In this document: piece after piece, positions 46,877-56,275 of the stretch | Layout: each line of letters starts with the position of its first letter | Numbering within the stretch: position 1 is the first letter of the stretch | Assembly (NCBI RefSeq): GCF_006912135.1 | Contig: NZ_VIRS01000002.1 | Coordinates: 310,001-374,000, forward strand | DNA: 64,000 bases | Direction of reading: 5' to 3' | Source: Cryptosporangium phraense | Lineage (GTDB): Bacteria > Actinomycetota > Actinomycetes > Mycobacteriales > Cryptosporangiaceae | Position numbers and translations under genes: made by a program | Notes under the pieces: generated by a model | Database searches by the model: none | Seen by the model: the letters and a program-made list of their open reading frames with translations, nothing else | What the model was told of the DNA's origin: nothing

Positions 46877-46903
46877 TGCTGCGGGTACGCGTCGGTAAGG
46901 TAC

Positions 46904-46919
46904 CGGTCAGATCTGACCG
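46904..46919. promoter_or_regulatory. 16-base perfect palindrome upstream of the SDR gene
   Basis: The site CGGTCAGATCTGACCG lies 13 bases before the GTG at 46933, directly before the ribosome site TAAGGAG. Its symmetry and position suggest a dimeric repressor operator. Confidence 0.5.
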
Positions 46920-46932
46920 TTAAGGAGTGAAC

Positions 46933-47691
46933 GTGAGCGCAGAGCAGCGGGTAGCGATCGTGACGGGCGCGGCACGGGGGATCGGTGCCGCCACCGCGGT
47001 CCGGCTGGCCCGGGACGGCTTCGCCGTGGGCGTCGTCGACCTGGACGCCGAGGCGTGCAAGAACACGGTCGACACGATCACGACCGCCGGCGGCCGGGCG
47101 CTCGCGGTCGGCGCCGACGTCAGCCACTCCGGCGAGGTCGAGGACGGCGTCCAAGCCGTGGTCGACGGGTTGGGTGAGCCCACCGTGCTGGTCAACAACG
47201 CCGGCATCATCCGCGACAACATGCTGTTCAAGATGACCGAGAACGACTGGGACTCGGTGATGAACGTGCACCTGCGGGGCGCGTTCCTGATGACCAAGGC
47301 CGTCCAGAAGTTCCAGGTCGAGCAGAAGTGGGGCCGGATCGTCAACCTGTCGAGCACGTCGGCGCTCGGCAACCGCGGTCAGGCCAACTACTCCGCGGCC
47401 AAGGCCGGCATGCAGGGCTTCACGAAGACGCTGGCGATCGAGCTCGGCCGGTACAACGTCACCGCGAACGCGATCGCGCCCGGTTTCATCCAGACCGACA
47501 TGACCGCGGCCACCGCGGAGCGGATCGGCGTCCCGTTCGAGGACTTCATCAAGGCGGCCGCGTCGCAGATCCCGGTCGGCCGCCCCGGGCAGCCGGAGGA
47601 CATCGCCGGAGTGGCCTCGTTCCTGGTGAGCGACGACGCCTCGTTCGTCTCCGGTCAGGTGATCTACGTAGCCGGCGGGCCGCGGGACTGA
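46933..47691 (+). CDS. Short-chain dehydrogenase, FabG-like
   Basis: The product has 252 residues from the GTG at 46933, five bases after TAAGGAG. Another GTG two codons upstream would overlap that site. Motifs are TGAARGIG (NADP loop), NNAG, Ser and YSAAK catalytic residues (SSTSALGNRGQANYSAAKAG), and PGFIQTDMT. It resembles 3-oxoacyl-ACP/CoA reductases of fatty acid or polyhydroxyalkanoate metabolism. The gene stands alone, so it is probably not the housekeeping FabG of the fas cluster. Confidence 0.9.
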   Translation: MSAEQRVAIVTGAARGIGAATAVRLARDGFAVGVVDLDAEACKNTVDTITTAGGRALAVGADVSHSGEVEDGVQAVVDGLGEPTVLVNNAGIIRDNMLFKMTENDWDSVMNVHLRGAFLMTKAVQKFQVEQKWGRIVNLSSTSALGNRGQANYSAAKAGMQGFTKTLAIELGRYNVTANAIAPGFIQTDMTAATAERIGVPFEDFIKAAASQIPVGRPGQPEDIAGVASFLVSDDASFVSGQVIYVAGGPRD

Positions 47692-47702
47692 AACATGGTC
47701 GA

Positions 47703-47736
47703 AACGGGCGGCTCCGGGCATCCGGGGCCGCCCGTT
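47703..47736 (+). terminator. Hairpin terminator after the SDR gene
   Basis: A 10-base outer stem (47703-47712 with 47727-47736) with additional inner pairing starts 12 bases after the stop and ends in GTT. Confidence 0.7.
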
Positions 47737-48044
47737 CGCCTGTTCGGTGAGGTAGGTCACGGATCGCGTTGGTAAACGCCGTGAAACCACCCATAGCGGG
47801 CGGTCGTTTCGCACGCAGGGTTAAGGCAACAGTAAGAGACGTATAGCGATGGCCTCAGCGGAGAAGGCCTCGGCAGCACCTCAGGTACGTTCGCTCGGAG
47901 TGTGCAAGGGGCGACGGACGAGCTCTCGGACTGATGAGGTACGAGGCGCGACCTGACGCGAGAGGTGCTCATGACTACAGCGCTGCCGGGCTCGACAGCG
48001 CCAGGGAACTTCCTGCGAACCGGTGCGGGGAGGGGCCCGCGCCG
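47737..48044 (+). other. 308-base leader region of the lysozyme-like gene
   Basis: No gene is seen. A long-range 8-base complement (47875-47882 with 47962-47969) encloses 79 bases, and several small dyads lie inside. A TATAGC at about 47842 could be a -10 box. Cell-wall hydrolase genes of actinobacteria often carry a cyclic di-AMP riboswitch in such a position, but I do not recognise its consensus here. Confidence 0.4.
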
Positions 48045-49370
48045 ATGACCTATCGATTACACGACGACGAGACCACCGACCGGACCGACGAGGGACGGCA
48101 CTCCGCCGACTTGGCCGGTACCGAGCGATACACCTACCAGCGCCCGGCGGACTGGGCTCCACGCCGCCGCCGGCGCTACGCCGAATCTTCCGACGACCAG
48201 AAGACCCCGGTCGACTGGTTCGGGAACCAGCGGATCGCGGCCGACTCCTACGACGAGTACGGCGGCGCGAACTACGACCGCCCCGACGTCGGCGGCGCGA
48301 ACTACGCGGAACCGACCTTCGGCGGCCGCAACTACGAACGTCCCACGGACGCGACGGCCGAGACGGCCGCGGGCCCGGTCTGGTACGAACAAGCCCCGCC
48401 GGACTGGAGTGCCCGCCGCCGTGGAGAAGGCAGCGCCTGGGACGCCGACGCACTGCGCGCCGCCGCCGGTGTGCCTTACCGGAACCGTCCGGACGACCTC
48501 GACGCCACCGAGGTTCGGACGCCCGCCCAAAATGGCCCGGCCGACGAACGCGGCCCGGCTGAGGGGCGTCCGGATGAGCCTGGGCCGGAACCCGCGGTGC
48601 CGGCCGAGCCACCCACCATCGGTGGGCGGGAGCGCCCGCGGAAGCACCTCGTGCTGCGGATCGCCGCGGCCCTCGTGCTGGTGTTCTCGGCGGCGATCGG
48701 CGTCGCGGTGACCGTCCTGCGCGATTCGGACCCGGACACGGTCCAGGTCCAGCAGGACCTGCAGGCCGACGCGCCGCTGGCGACCGAGCCGTCCTCGGAC
48801 ACCGGGGCGGCGTCGGCCTCGCCGAGCCCGGACACGGCGGCCCGGGACCACGAGGCCGCGGTGGACGCCGCCCAGACCAGGGCCGCGGACAAGGCGACGT
48901 CGGCGCAGAAGAAGGCCGCGCAGACCGCCGAGCGGGCCGAGAAGGCGCGGGCCTCCCGGAGCGAGCAGCGCACTCAGGAGTCCACGACCAGCTCCAGCTC
49001 CAGCTCGAGCAGCAGCAGTGGAACCACCGGCGACCCGGTGCCCGAAGGACCGTCGTCGTGCGACGGCTACTCGGGCAACAAGAAGACCGGGTGCTCGCTG
49101 CTGGCCGAGTTCGGCTTCGCGACCAGCCAGATGTCGTGCCTGGAGAAGCTCTGGGACCGGGAGAGCGGCTGGCGGGTGTCCGCGACCAACCCCAGCTCGG
49201 GGGCGTTCGGGATCCCGCAGGCGCTGCCGGCGTCGAAGATGGCGACGGTGGCCGACGACTACCGGACGAACGCCGCGACGCAGATCCGGTGGGGTCTGCA
49301 GTACATCAAGGGCCGGTACAGCACGCCGTGTGGCGCGTGGAACCACTCCGAGGCCACGGGCTGGTACTGA
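48045..49370 (+). CDS. Membrane-anchored lysozyme-like / transglycosylase-like protein
   Basis: The product has 441 residues from the ATG at 48045. The cytoplasmic lead is about 200 residues, with Tyr/Asp/Gly repeats (GGANYDRP, GGANYAEP, GGRNYERP). One membrane helix (about 207-227) and an Ala/Lys coiled segment follow, then a Ser run. The C-terminal domain (about 345-441) has CLEKLWDRESGWRVSATNPSSGAFGIPQALPASKM, as in aggregation-promoting-factor/lysozyme-like proteins where Glu of RESGW is catalytic. Likely role: peptidoglycan cleavage outside the membrane. An unusual serine tract of ten residues is coded by AGC/TCC codons. Confidence 0.85.
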   Translation: MTYRLHDDETTDRTDEGRHSADLAGTERYTYQRPADWAPRRRRRYAESSDDQKTPVDWFGNQRIAADSYDEYGGANYDRPDVGGANYAEPTFGGRNYERPTDATAETAAGPVWYEQAPPDWSARRRGEGSAWDADALRAAAGVPYRNRPDDLDATEVRTPAQNGPADERGPAEGRPDEPGPEPAVPAEPPTIGGRERPRKHLVLRIAAALVLVFSAAIGVAVTVLRDSDPDTVQVQQDLQADAPLATEPSSDTGAASASPSPDTAARDHEAAVDAAQTRAADKATSAQKKAAQTAERAEKARASRSEQRTQESTTSSSSSSSSSSGTTGDPVPEGPSSCDGYSGNKKTGCSLLAEFGFATSQMSCLEKLWDRESGWRVSATNPSSGAFGIPQALPASKMATVADDYRTNAATQIRWGLQYIKGRYSTPCGAWNHSEATGWY

Positions 49371-49379
49371 GTCGTCGTC

Positions 49380-49410
49380 GGGCCCGCCCCTTCCGGGGCG
49401 GGCCCTTTTT
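49380..49410 (+). terminator. Intrinsic terminator after the lysozyme-like gene
   Basis: A perfect 11-base stem (49380-49390 with 49395-49405), a 4-base loop and TTTTT. It abuts the convergent fumC stop. Confidence 0.9.
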
Positions 49411-50798
49411 CATGGCCGGGTCATCGCCAGGACGTCGAGTGCGGCGTCGAGGTCTTTCTCGCTGACCTTGTCGGGCACGTGGCCGCGCTCGATGACCACC
49501 TCCCGGATGGTCTTGCGCTCCTTGAGCGCCTGCTTCGCGATCGCCGCCGCCTCCTCGTACCCCAGGTACTTGTTCAACGGTGTGACGATCGACGGCGACG
49601 ACTCCGCGTACTCACGCATCCGGTCGACGTTGGCCACGATGTCGTCGATGCAGCGGTCGGCCAGCAGCCGGGTGACGTTCGCCAGCAGCCGGACCGATTC
49701 CAGGACGTTGCGGGCCATCACCGGCAGCATGACGTTGAGCTCGAACGAGCCGGAGGCGCCGGCGAACGTCACCGTCGCGTCGTTGCCGATCACCTGGGCC
49801 GCGACCTGGGCCACCGCCTCGGGAATGACCGGGTTGACCTTGCCCGGCATGATCGACGACCCGGGCTGCAGGTCGGGCAGCGCGATCTCGGCCAGGCCGG
49901 CGCGCGGGCCGGAGCCCATCCAGCGCAGGTCGTTGGCGATCTTGACCAGCCCGACCGCGATCGTGCGGAGCTGCCCCGAGACCTCGACCAGCCCGTCGCG
50001 GGCGCCCTGGGCCTCGAAGTGGTCGCGGGCCTCGGTGACCGGGAGGCCGGTACGGGTGGCGAGGTCGGCGATGACCGCGGCGGCGAAGCCGGGCGGGGTG
50101 TTGATGCCGGTGCCGACGGCGGTGCCGCCGAGGGGTAGCTCGGCCAGCCGGGGCAGCGCCGCGTGGAGGCGCTCGATGCCCAGCGCGATCTGGGTCGCGT
50201 AGCCGCCGAACTCCTGGCCGAGCGTGACCGGGGTCGCGTCCATCAGGTGGGTGCGGCCGGACTTCACCGTGTCCTGGAATTCGTCCTGCTTGCGGCGGAG
50301 CGCTGTTTCCAGGTGCTGCAGTGCCGGGACCAGGTCGTTCGCGACCGCGCCGGTGGCGGCGAGGTGGATGCTCGACGGGAACACGTCGTTGGAGGACTGC
50401 GACGCGTTGACGTGGTCGTTCGGGTGGACGTTCCTGCCGAGGCGCTCGCTCGCCAGCGTCGCGATCACCTCGTTCGTGTTCATGTTGCTGGACGTGCCCG
50501 AGCCGGTCTGGAAGACGTCGACCGGGAACTCGTCGTTCCAGCTGCCGGTCGCGACCTCCTCGGCGGCCTCGGTGATGGCCGCGGCGATGTCGGCGTCGAT
50601 GACGCCGAGGTCGGCGTTGACGCGCGCGGCGGACGCCTTGATGCGGCCGAGCGCGGCGATGAGGGCTGGTTCCAGGGGCGTGCCGGAGATCGGGAAGTTC
50701 TCGACCGCGCGTTGGGTCTGGGCGCGCCATTTGGCGGCGGCGGGGACCCGGACCTCGCCCATGGTGTCGTGCTCGATGCGGAATTCGCTCTCGCTCAT
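49410..50798 (-). CDS. fumC: Class II fumarate hydratase
   Basis: The product has 462 residues. The superfamily signature [15 protein letters not shown] (about 313-327) is present, along with [15 protein letters not shown] and [20 protein letters not shown]. It hydrates fumarate to malate without a metal cofactor. The ATG at 50798 is followed by [18 protein letters not shown], normal for the family. A class I, iron-sulfur fumarase is encoded 2.4 kb away. Confidence 0.96.
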   Translation of the reverse strand: MSESEFRIEHDTMGEVRVPAAAKWRAQTQRAVENFPISGTPLEPALIAALGRIKASAARVNADLGVIDADIAAAITEAAEEVATGSWNDEFPVDVFQTGSGTSSNMNTNEVIATLASERLGRNVHPNDHVNASQSSNDVFPSSIHLAATGAVANDLVPALQHLETALRRKQDEFQDTVKSGRTHLMDATPVTLGQEFGGYATQIALGIERLHAALPRLAELPLGGTAVGTGINTPPGFAAAVIADLATRTGLPVTEARDHFEAQGARDGLVEVSGQLRTIAVGLVKIANDLRWMGSGPRAGLAEIALPDLQPGSSIMPGKVNPVIPEAVAQVAAQVIGNDATVTFAGASGSFELNVMLPVMARNVLESVRLLANVTRLLADRCIDDIVANVDRMREYAESSPSIVTPLNKYLGYEEAAAIAKQALKERKTIREVVIERGHVPDKVSEKDLDAALDVLAMTRP

Positions 50799-50894
50799 AC
50801 CCCATACCTACGCCGCCGTTTCGGTCCGCGGCCAATGCGGGGCACTAGTACACTCAAGCCAACGAACCACCGAGCGTCGAAAGGGAGGACCCGA

Positions 50895-51527
50895 ATGCGC
50901 ACTCCCACGTTAGAACCGTGCAACGATCAAGCCGTGTCGACCGAGGAGAAGTACCTGGAGGGCCCGGAGTCGGTTCTCCGGGTGCCGCTCCCGATGCCTC
51001 AGGGCGGCTACACCGTTGCGGATCTGCTCGCGATGCCGGAGACCCATACCCGGATCGAGCTGACCGACGGAGCCCTCACCGTGTCGCCCTCCGCCTCGAG
51101 CGCCCACCAGTACGTCGCGATGATGCTCGGCGCCCGTCTCGAGGACGCTCGCCCCGAGACGTACGCGGTCAACCAAGACGTCGATGTTCATCTGAGCGAG
51201 CGGACCACCCGCCGGCCGGACGTGCTCATCGTGCGCTCCGGCATCAGTCGTGCATGGCCCTACTACGCCGGTGAAGACCTCGTGGTGGCGGTCGAGATCG
51301 AGTCGCCGACCAGCGGCCGCATGGATCGGATCGTCAAACCGCTCGTTTATGCCGACTACAAGATCCCGTACTACTGGCGCATCGAGATCAACACCGAGCC
51401 GGTGGCGATCGTCCACCACCTGAAGTACGGCGGGTACGTCGAGGTCTCGCGGGGGCCCCGGATCGAGGTCAGCGAGCCGTTTCCGTTCTCGGTCGACTTG
51501 ACCGAGCTGATGGGACGGTACGCCTAG
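50895..51527 (+). CDS. Uma2 family (DUF820) putative endonuclease
   Basis: The product has 210 residues from the ATG at 50895 after AAGGGAGG. The PD-(D/E)xK-like core is visible: IELTDGALTVSPSAS, RRPDVLIVRSG, VEIESPTSGRMDRIVKPLVYADYKIPYYWRIE. Uma2 proteins are restriction-like nucleases of unknown biological role, common in cyanobacteria and actinomycetes and often in several copies per genome. It is convergent with the next gene (4-base overlap). Confidence 0.88.
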   Translation: MRTPTLEPCNDQAVSTEEKYLEGPESVLRVPLPMPQGGYTVADLLAMPETHTRIELTDGALTVSPSASSAHQYVAMMLGARLEDARPETYAVNQDVDVHLSERTTRRPDVLIVRSGISRAWPYYAGEDLVVAVEIESPTSGRMDRIVKPLVYADYKIPYYWRIEINTEPVAIVHHLKYGGYVEVSRGPRIEVSEPFPFSVDLTELMGRYA

Positions 51528-52519
51528 GGCCGGCGCTGGAAGCGGTGGATGTCTGCTATCTCCGCGGCGACGGCGGACTGGACGTCGTTGGGGAGGGGCT
51601 CGAAGGGGTCGACCGCGATCGTGGAGCCGTGTTGGCGCCAGGTGGCTACTGCTACGCCGTCGACCAGGACGGTAGGGGTGACGAAGCCGCCGCCGGTGCG
51701 GACTCGGTCGACGAATTTCGGCGGGACGGCGGCCGTCTTGTCGGCGTAGCCGAGTAGGTAGGGGTCGAAGTGGCCGACCAGGCGGATCGAGTTGGCCGGT
51801 TCGGCGTCGGGCGGCGGGGAGGCGCCCTCGAACGCGGCCTTCGCGTCTCGGGCGGGGAGGCCCGACCAGGCCGCGAAGTCCGCCGGCGTGGCCGGGCGGT
51901 GGCCGGCCAGATAGCGGCTGGCCAGCCGGGTCAGCGCCTCCTCCCGACTGAAGTTGGGCGCTGGCGCGTTCAGCAGCCGGTACGACGCCTTCCCGCGGCC
52001 GATCTCGGGACCCAGGCAGATCGTGCCGGTGGAGGCGGCGTAGGCGAGCAGGTGGGCTGGGGCCTGGCCGGTCGGGTCGATCGTCACGCCGAGCGAAGCT
52101 AGTCGGGCGATCAGGTCGGCGCGGCCGACGGGCCCGTCGGCGAGGGCCTCGGGGAGTGTCTCGACCGCGCGCCCGCACAGTTCGTCGTCGAGGCCGAGCT
52201 GTTGGCGGCGCCGGGCGCCTCGGGTGCGGTTGAGGGGGCCGAGGAGCGCGAGCATCCAGCCGGCGTCGTCGGCGGCGACCAAGTGGAGCGTGCCGCGCAG
52301 GAGCCAGGTGCGGACGAAGCCGGGTCCTTCGAGCCCGAGTTCGTCCGCGGTGCGGCCGCGGGTGCGCGCCCGTACGGCCAGGGCCGTGGCGCTGAGATCC
52401 TGCGCCTGCAAGGCTCCGAGCCGCGCGACTACGTCCGCCGCCGACTTGCCTGGTGGCCCCGCCAGCATCTGCGCCACCGTGCGAGCTTCGGCCACCCGGC
52501 GGGCCGCTCCGCCGGTCAT
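51524..52519 (-). CDS. AlkZ-like winged-helix DNA-binding protein (HTH_42)
   Basis: The product has 331 residues. LGALQAQDLSATALAVRARTRG, GFVRTWLLRGTLHLVAADD and the C-terminal LVGHFDPYLLGYADK match the winged-helix family that includes AlkZ/AlkX DNA glycosylases, which act on cross-links or alkylated bases. The QAQD element is near the AlkZ catalytic QxQ/QxD position, but glycosylase activity is not certain. Its ATG overlaps the stop of the Ala-rich gene upstream (ATGA), so it is the last gene of a three-gene unit led by the class I fumarase. Confidence 0.87.
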   Translation of the reverse strand: MTGGAARRVAEARTVAQMLAGPPGKSAADVVARLGALQAQDLSATALAVRARTRGRTADELGLEGPGFVRTWLLRGTLHLVAADDAGWMLALLGPLNRTRGARRRQQLGLDDELCGRAVETLPEALADGPVGRADLIARLASLGVTIDPTGQAPAHLLAYAASTGTICLGPEIGRGKASYRLLNAPAPNFSREEALTRLASRYLAGHRPATPADFAAWSGLPARDAKAAFEGASPPPDAEPANSIRLVGHFDPYLLGYADKTAAVPPKFVDRVRTGGGFVTPTVLVDGVAVATWRQHGSTIAVDPFEPLPNDVQSAVAAEIADIHRFQRRP

Positions 52520-53163
52520 CCGTCGGCCGGGCGGCCGGTAGTCCGGCTAGCGGCGGCGGCGCTGGCGGGCGCGTTGCCCGGCGGGTCGGGCGCGCGGGTG
52601 GCGGCGCTGGCTGCGCCGGTGGTGGGTGTGTCGGTCTGTCGGTCGTTTGTGTAGACGGTCGTCTTCCGGGTTCGCCCGGCGGCGGATCCTCCGGAGGCGC
52701 TCCCGGCTGATCCTCGAACCGCGCGGGTGGTGGCGGCGCTGACTGCGCTGGTGGCCGTGCCGGGCTGCTGGCCGGGCATTCGGCTGGCGGCTCCGTCCGC
52801 GGTCCTGGCTGCTGCCCGGCCTGCGGTCTGGGCAGCTGCCCCGCTCGCGCCTCCGCCGGCCGCCTCGTCCGTGGCCTGGCCGGCCACGCTGTCTCTGACT
52901 CGGCTGGCCAGGCCGGTCGTGGCTCGGCCCATCACCCCGTTAGCGGTTCGGCCGGGCGGCCCGCTCGCGTGCCGGGCCACCTCACCCGCGACCCCGCCCA
53001 CCACCCCGCTCGCGGCCGCGCCGCCCGCGCCTCGGCGGGCTGCGCCGCCCTCGGCCCGGTCGGCGGTGCTGGCCTTGGCTCGGTGGGCCGCGTCGCCCCC
53101 GGTCGCGGCGTCCGCGGCTCGGTTGGCTGTGCTGGCGGTGCGAGTCTCGGTGCTGGTGGGCAC
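52516..53163 (-). CDS. Ala/Thr/Gly/Arg-rich low-complexity protein
   Basis: From the GTG at 53163, eight bases after the fumarase stop, the frame gives 215 residues with no predicted fold or membrane helix. It has many short amphipathic stretches such as ASGAAAQTAGRAAARTADGAAS and a high share of Ala. Third positions are almost all G or C in this frame. The TGA overlaps the ATG of the next gene (ATGA), a normal sign of coupled genes. Composition bias means homology will not help; it could still be a chance frame. Possible roles (DNA-binding tail-like, LEA-like) are speculation. Confidence 0.5.
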   Translation of the reverse strand: MPTSTETRTASTANRAADAATGGDAAHRAKASTADRAEGGAARRGAGGAAASGVVGGVAGEVARHASGPPGRTANGVMGRATTGLASRVRDSVAGQATDEAAGGGASGAAAQTAGRAAARTADGAASRMPGQQPGTATSAVSAATTRAVRGSAGSASGGSAAGRTRKTTVYTNDRQTDTPTTGAASAATRAPDPPGNAPASAAAASRTTGRPADG

Positions 53164-53171
53164 GGGCTTGG

Positions 53172-54824
53172 TCAGGGGCGGGGGCCGATGGTGAGGACCG
53201 GCTTCGTCGTGTCGGCGAAGAAGTCTTCGCCCTTGTCGTCGACGACTATGAAGGCCGGGAAGTCGCGCACCTCGATCTTCCAGACCGCCTCCATCCCCAG
53301 CTCCTGGTACTCCAGCACCTCTACATGCGTGATGCAGTCCTGCGCGAGCCTCGCGGCCGGGCCGCCGATCGAACCCAGGTAAAAGCCTCCGTGGGCTTGG
53401 CAGGCGTCCGTGACCTGCTTCGAGCGGTTGCCCTTGGCCAGCATCACCAGGGAACCGCCCGCGGCCTGGAACTTCTCTACGTACGAGTCCATGCGGCCCG
53501 CGGTGGTGGGGCCGAACGAGCCCGACGCGTAACCCTCCGGCGTCTTGGCCGGGCCCGCGTAGTAGACGGCGTGATCCTTCAGGTACTGGGGCATCGGCTC
53601 GCCCGCGTCGAGGCGCTCGGCGATCTTCGCGTGCGCGATGTCGCGGGCCACGACCAGCGGGCCGGTCAGCGACAGACGGGTCTTCACCGGGTAGCGCGAC
53701 AGCTCCTCCCGGATCGAAGCCATCGGACGGTTCAGGTCGATCTGGACGACCTCCGAGTCGAGGTCCTCGTGCGTCGTCTCGGGCAGATAGTGGGCCGGCT
53801 CGGTCTCGAGCTGCTCGAGGAACACACCCTCGGCGGTGATCTTGCCGAGCGCCTGACGGTCGGCCGAACACGACACCGCGATCGCCACCGGGCAGCTCGC
53901 GCCGTGGCGAGGCAGCCGCACGACCCGGACGTCGTGGCAGAAGTACTTGCCGCCGAACTGGGCGCCGATGCCGAACTGCCTCGTCAGCTCCAGCACCTGC
54001 CACTCCAGCTCGATGTCCCGGAAACCGTGCGCGGACAGGGAACCCGACGTCGGCAGCGAATCCAGGTACTTCGCGCTCGCGTACTTCGCGGTCTTCAGCG
54101 CGTATTCCGCACTCGTGCCGCCGACGACGATCGCCAGGTGGTACGGCGGGCAGGCCGCCGTACCCAGCGACCGCAGCTTCTCTTCCAGGAACCGCATCAT
54201 CCGCGTCGGGTTCAACACGGCCTTGGTCTCCTGGTACAGGAAGCTCTTGTTGGCCGAGCCGCCGCCCTTGGCCATGAACAGGAACTTGTACTCGCCCGGC
54301 TTGCCGTCGGCGTACAGCTCCACCTGCGCGGGCAGGTTCGAGCCGGTGTTCTTCTCGTCCCACATGGTCAGCGGGGCCAGCTGCGAGTAGCGCAGGTTCA
54401 AGGACGTGTACGCGTCGTAGACGCCCCGGCTGATCGCCTCGCCGTCGATGGCCCCGCCGCCGGTGAGGACCCGCTCGCCCTTCTTGCCCATGACGATCGC
54501 GGTGCCGGTGTCTTGGCACATCGGCAACACGCCGCCGGCCGCGATGTTCGCGTTCTTCAGCAGGTCGAGCGCCACGAACCGGTCGTTCCCGGAGGCCTCC
54601 GGGTCGTCGAGGATGTTGCGCAGCTGCTGGAGGTGCGCCGGGCGCAGCAGGTGGGCGATGTCGCGCATCGCCGCCGCGGTCAGCGTCGTCAGAGCGGCCG
54701 GAGAAACGCGCAGGAACGTCTCGCCGCCGACCTCGAGAGGCTCGACGCCCTCGGTCGTGAGCAGCCGGTACGACGTTTCGTCCGGCCCGAGCGGGAGCAG
54801 ATCCGAGTAGCGGAAGTCAGGCAT
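53172..54824 (-). CDS. Class I fumarate hydratase (iron-sulfur)
   Basis: The product has 550 residues from the ATG at 54824. The long one-chain class I type is shown by [18 protein letters not shown] (cluster Cys), [34 protein letters not shown] and [32 protein letters not shown]. It hydrates fumarate with a 4Fe-4S cluster and is oxygen sensitive. It leads a probable operon with the Ala-rich protein and the AlkZ-like protein. FumC probably covers aerobic or iron-poor conditions. Confidence 0.94.
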   Translation of the reverse strand: MPDFRYSDLLPLGPDETSYRLLTTEGVEPLEVGGETFLRVSPAALTTLTAAAMRDIAHLLRPAHLQQLRNILDDPEASGNDRFVALDLLKNANIAAGGVLPMCQDTGTAIVMGKKGERVLTGGGAIDGEAISRGVYDAYTSLNLRYSQLAPLTMWDEKNTGSNLPAQVELYADGKPGEYKFLFMAKGGGSANKSFLYQETKAVLNPTRMMRFLEEKLRSLGTAACPPYHLAIVVGGTSAEYALKTAKYASAKYLDSLPTSGSLSAHGFRDIELEWQVLELTRQFGIGAQFGGKYFCHDVRVVRLPRHGASCPVAIAVSCSADRQALGKITAEGVFLEQLETEPAHYLPETTHEDLDSEVVQIDLNRPMASIREELSRYPVKTRLSLTGPLVVARDIAHAKIAERLDAGEPMPQYLKDHAVYYAGPAKTPEGYASGSFGPTTAGRMDSYVEKFQAAGGSLVMLAKGNRSKQVTDACQAHGGFYLGSIGGPAARLAQDCITHVEVLEYQELGMEAVWKIEVRDFPAFIVVDDKGEDFFADTTKPVLTIGPRP

Positions 54825-55026
54825 CGAAGGAACCTCACGGCGTCGGGGAGTTCCCGCCAGATTAATGCTGCCCCCCGACAGCCACGGCGTGAGAAGCACC
54901 ACCGACGCGCGGAAAACCGTTCGGTGTCGACGCCGACGCGGCTGCACACTGAGCGACATGCGCGCCGCCAGGTATCAACCGGCCTGAGCCTCCGCCCCGG
55001 CGGTGGTCCGGGAGTTTCGCGGTGCG

Positions 55027-55068
55027 GCGGTGGTTCGCCCGCGCAGAGCTTTCCCGCGGTGGTTCGCC
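55027..55068. repeat. 13-base direct repeat upstream of rtcB
   Basis: The same 13 bases (GCGGTGGTTCGCC) occur at 55027-55039 and 55056-55068, spaced 29 bases. They end 22 bases before the rtcB ATG. They could be a regulator site; by position only. Confidence 0.5.
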
Positions 55069-55090
55069 GCATCTCGTAGAAAGGAAAAGC

Positions 55091-56275
55091 ATGTACGCGT
55101 TGCTGCCCGGGACCCGGGCGCCGGTGAAGGTCTGGACGGACCCGAACGACATCGAGCCGGAGGCTGCGAAGCAGCTGAGGAACATCGGCGCGCTGCCGTG
55201 GGTCGAGGGTGTCGCGGTCATGCCGGACGTGCACTTCGGGAAGGGTGCGACGGTCGGGTCGGTCATCGCGATGCGGCAGGCGGTCTCGCCGGCCGCGGTC
55301 GGGGTCGACATCGGGTGCGGGATGTCCGCGGTGCGGACGTCGCTGACGGCCGAGGACCTGCCGGACGACCTCGGCCCGCTGCGCCGGGCGATCGAGGACG
55401 CGATCCCGGTCGGTTTCCACTCGCACGACGACGTGGTCGACCCGCGCCGGGTCCGGGGTGTGGACACTAAAGGCCTCAGCACCTTCTGGGCCGGGTTCGA
55501 CGACCTGCACCCCGGTGTGTCCAGCCTGCGAGGTAAAGCGAGCAGGCAGCTCGGCACCCTCGGAGGCGGTAACCACTTCCTCGAGGTCTGCCTCGACACC
55601 GACGGACGCGTCTGGCTGATGCTGCACTCCGGGTCGCGGAACATCGGCAAGGAGCTCGCGGAGCGGCACATCGCGGTCGCGAAGAAGCTCCCGCACAACG
55701 CCGACCTGCCCGATCGCGACCTCGCGGTGTTCCTCGCGAACACCCCGGAGATGGACGCCTACCGGCGGGACCTGTACTGGGCGCAGGAGTACGCGAAGCG
55801 CAACCGGGCCCTGATGCTCGGCCTCTTCGAGAACGTGGTCCGCACCGCGCTTCCGCAGGTCACGTTCGACGAGCCGATCTCCTGCCACCACAACTACGTC
55901 TCCGAGGAGACGTACGGCGGAGTGGACGTGCTGGTCACCCGCAAGGGCGCGATCCGGGCCGGCGCCGGCGACCTGGGCATCATCCCCGGCTCGATGGGCA
56001 CCGGTTCGTACATCGTGCGCGGACGGGGCAACCCGGACGCGTTCAACTCGGCCTCGCACGGGGCCGGGCGGCGGATGAGCCGGGCGAAGGCCAAGAAGAC
56101 GTTCACCGCCGAGGATCTGGCCGCGCAGACGGCCGGGGTCGAGTGCCGCAAGGACCCCGGGGTCATCGACGAGATCCCCGGTGCGTACAAGGACGTCGAC
56201 GCGGTGCTGGCCCAGCAGACCGACCTGGTCGAGGTGGTCGCCCACCTCAAGCAGGTCGTCTGCGTCAAGGGTTAG
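55091..56275 (+). CDS. rtcB: RNA-splicing ligase RtcB
   Basis: The product has 394 residues from the ATG at 55091 after AAAGGAAA. It joins RNA 2',3'-cyclic phosphate or 3'-phosphate ends to 5'-OH with GTP and Mn. Metal and catalytic residues are in VGVDIGCGMSAV, LGTLGGGNHFLEV, HSGSRNIG, ISCHHNYV and the guanylylated His of SASHGAGRRMSR. The start MYALLPGTRAPVKVW is usual for the short actinobacterial form. No rtcA or archease gene is near. It overlaps the convergent kinase by 4 bases. Confidence 0.95.
   Translation: MYALLPGTRAPVKVWTDPNDIEPEAAKQLRNIGALPWVEGVAVMPDVHFGKGATVGSVIAMRQAVSPAAVGVDIGCGMSAVRTSLTAEDLPDDLGPLRRAIEDAIPVGFHSHDDVVDPRRVRGVDTKGLSTFWAGFDDLHPGVSSLRGKASRQLGTLGGGNHFLEVCLDTDGRVWLMLHSGSRNIGKELAERHIAVAKKLPHNADLPDRDLAVFLANTPEMDAYRRDLYWAQEYAKRNRALMLGLFENVVRTALPQVTFDEPISCHHNYVSEETYGGVDVLVTRKGAIRAGAGDLGIIPGSMGTGSYIVRGRGNPDAFNSASHGAGRRMSRAKAKKTFTAEDLAAQTAGVECRKDPGVIDEIPGAYKDVDAVLAQQTDLVEVVAHLKQVVCVKG

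Noticed and set aside
47925-47975. Hammerhead-like CTGATGAG
   Set aside because: The required GAAA after stem II and the matching stem III are not present.
54958-54987. Nine-codon [12 protein letters not shown] upstream of rtcB
   Set aside because: There is no ribosome site, only one copy exists, and nothing suggests selection. It is most likely chance.
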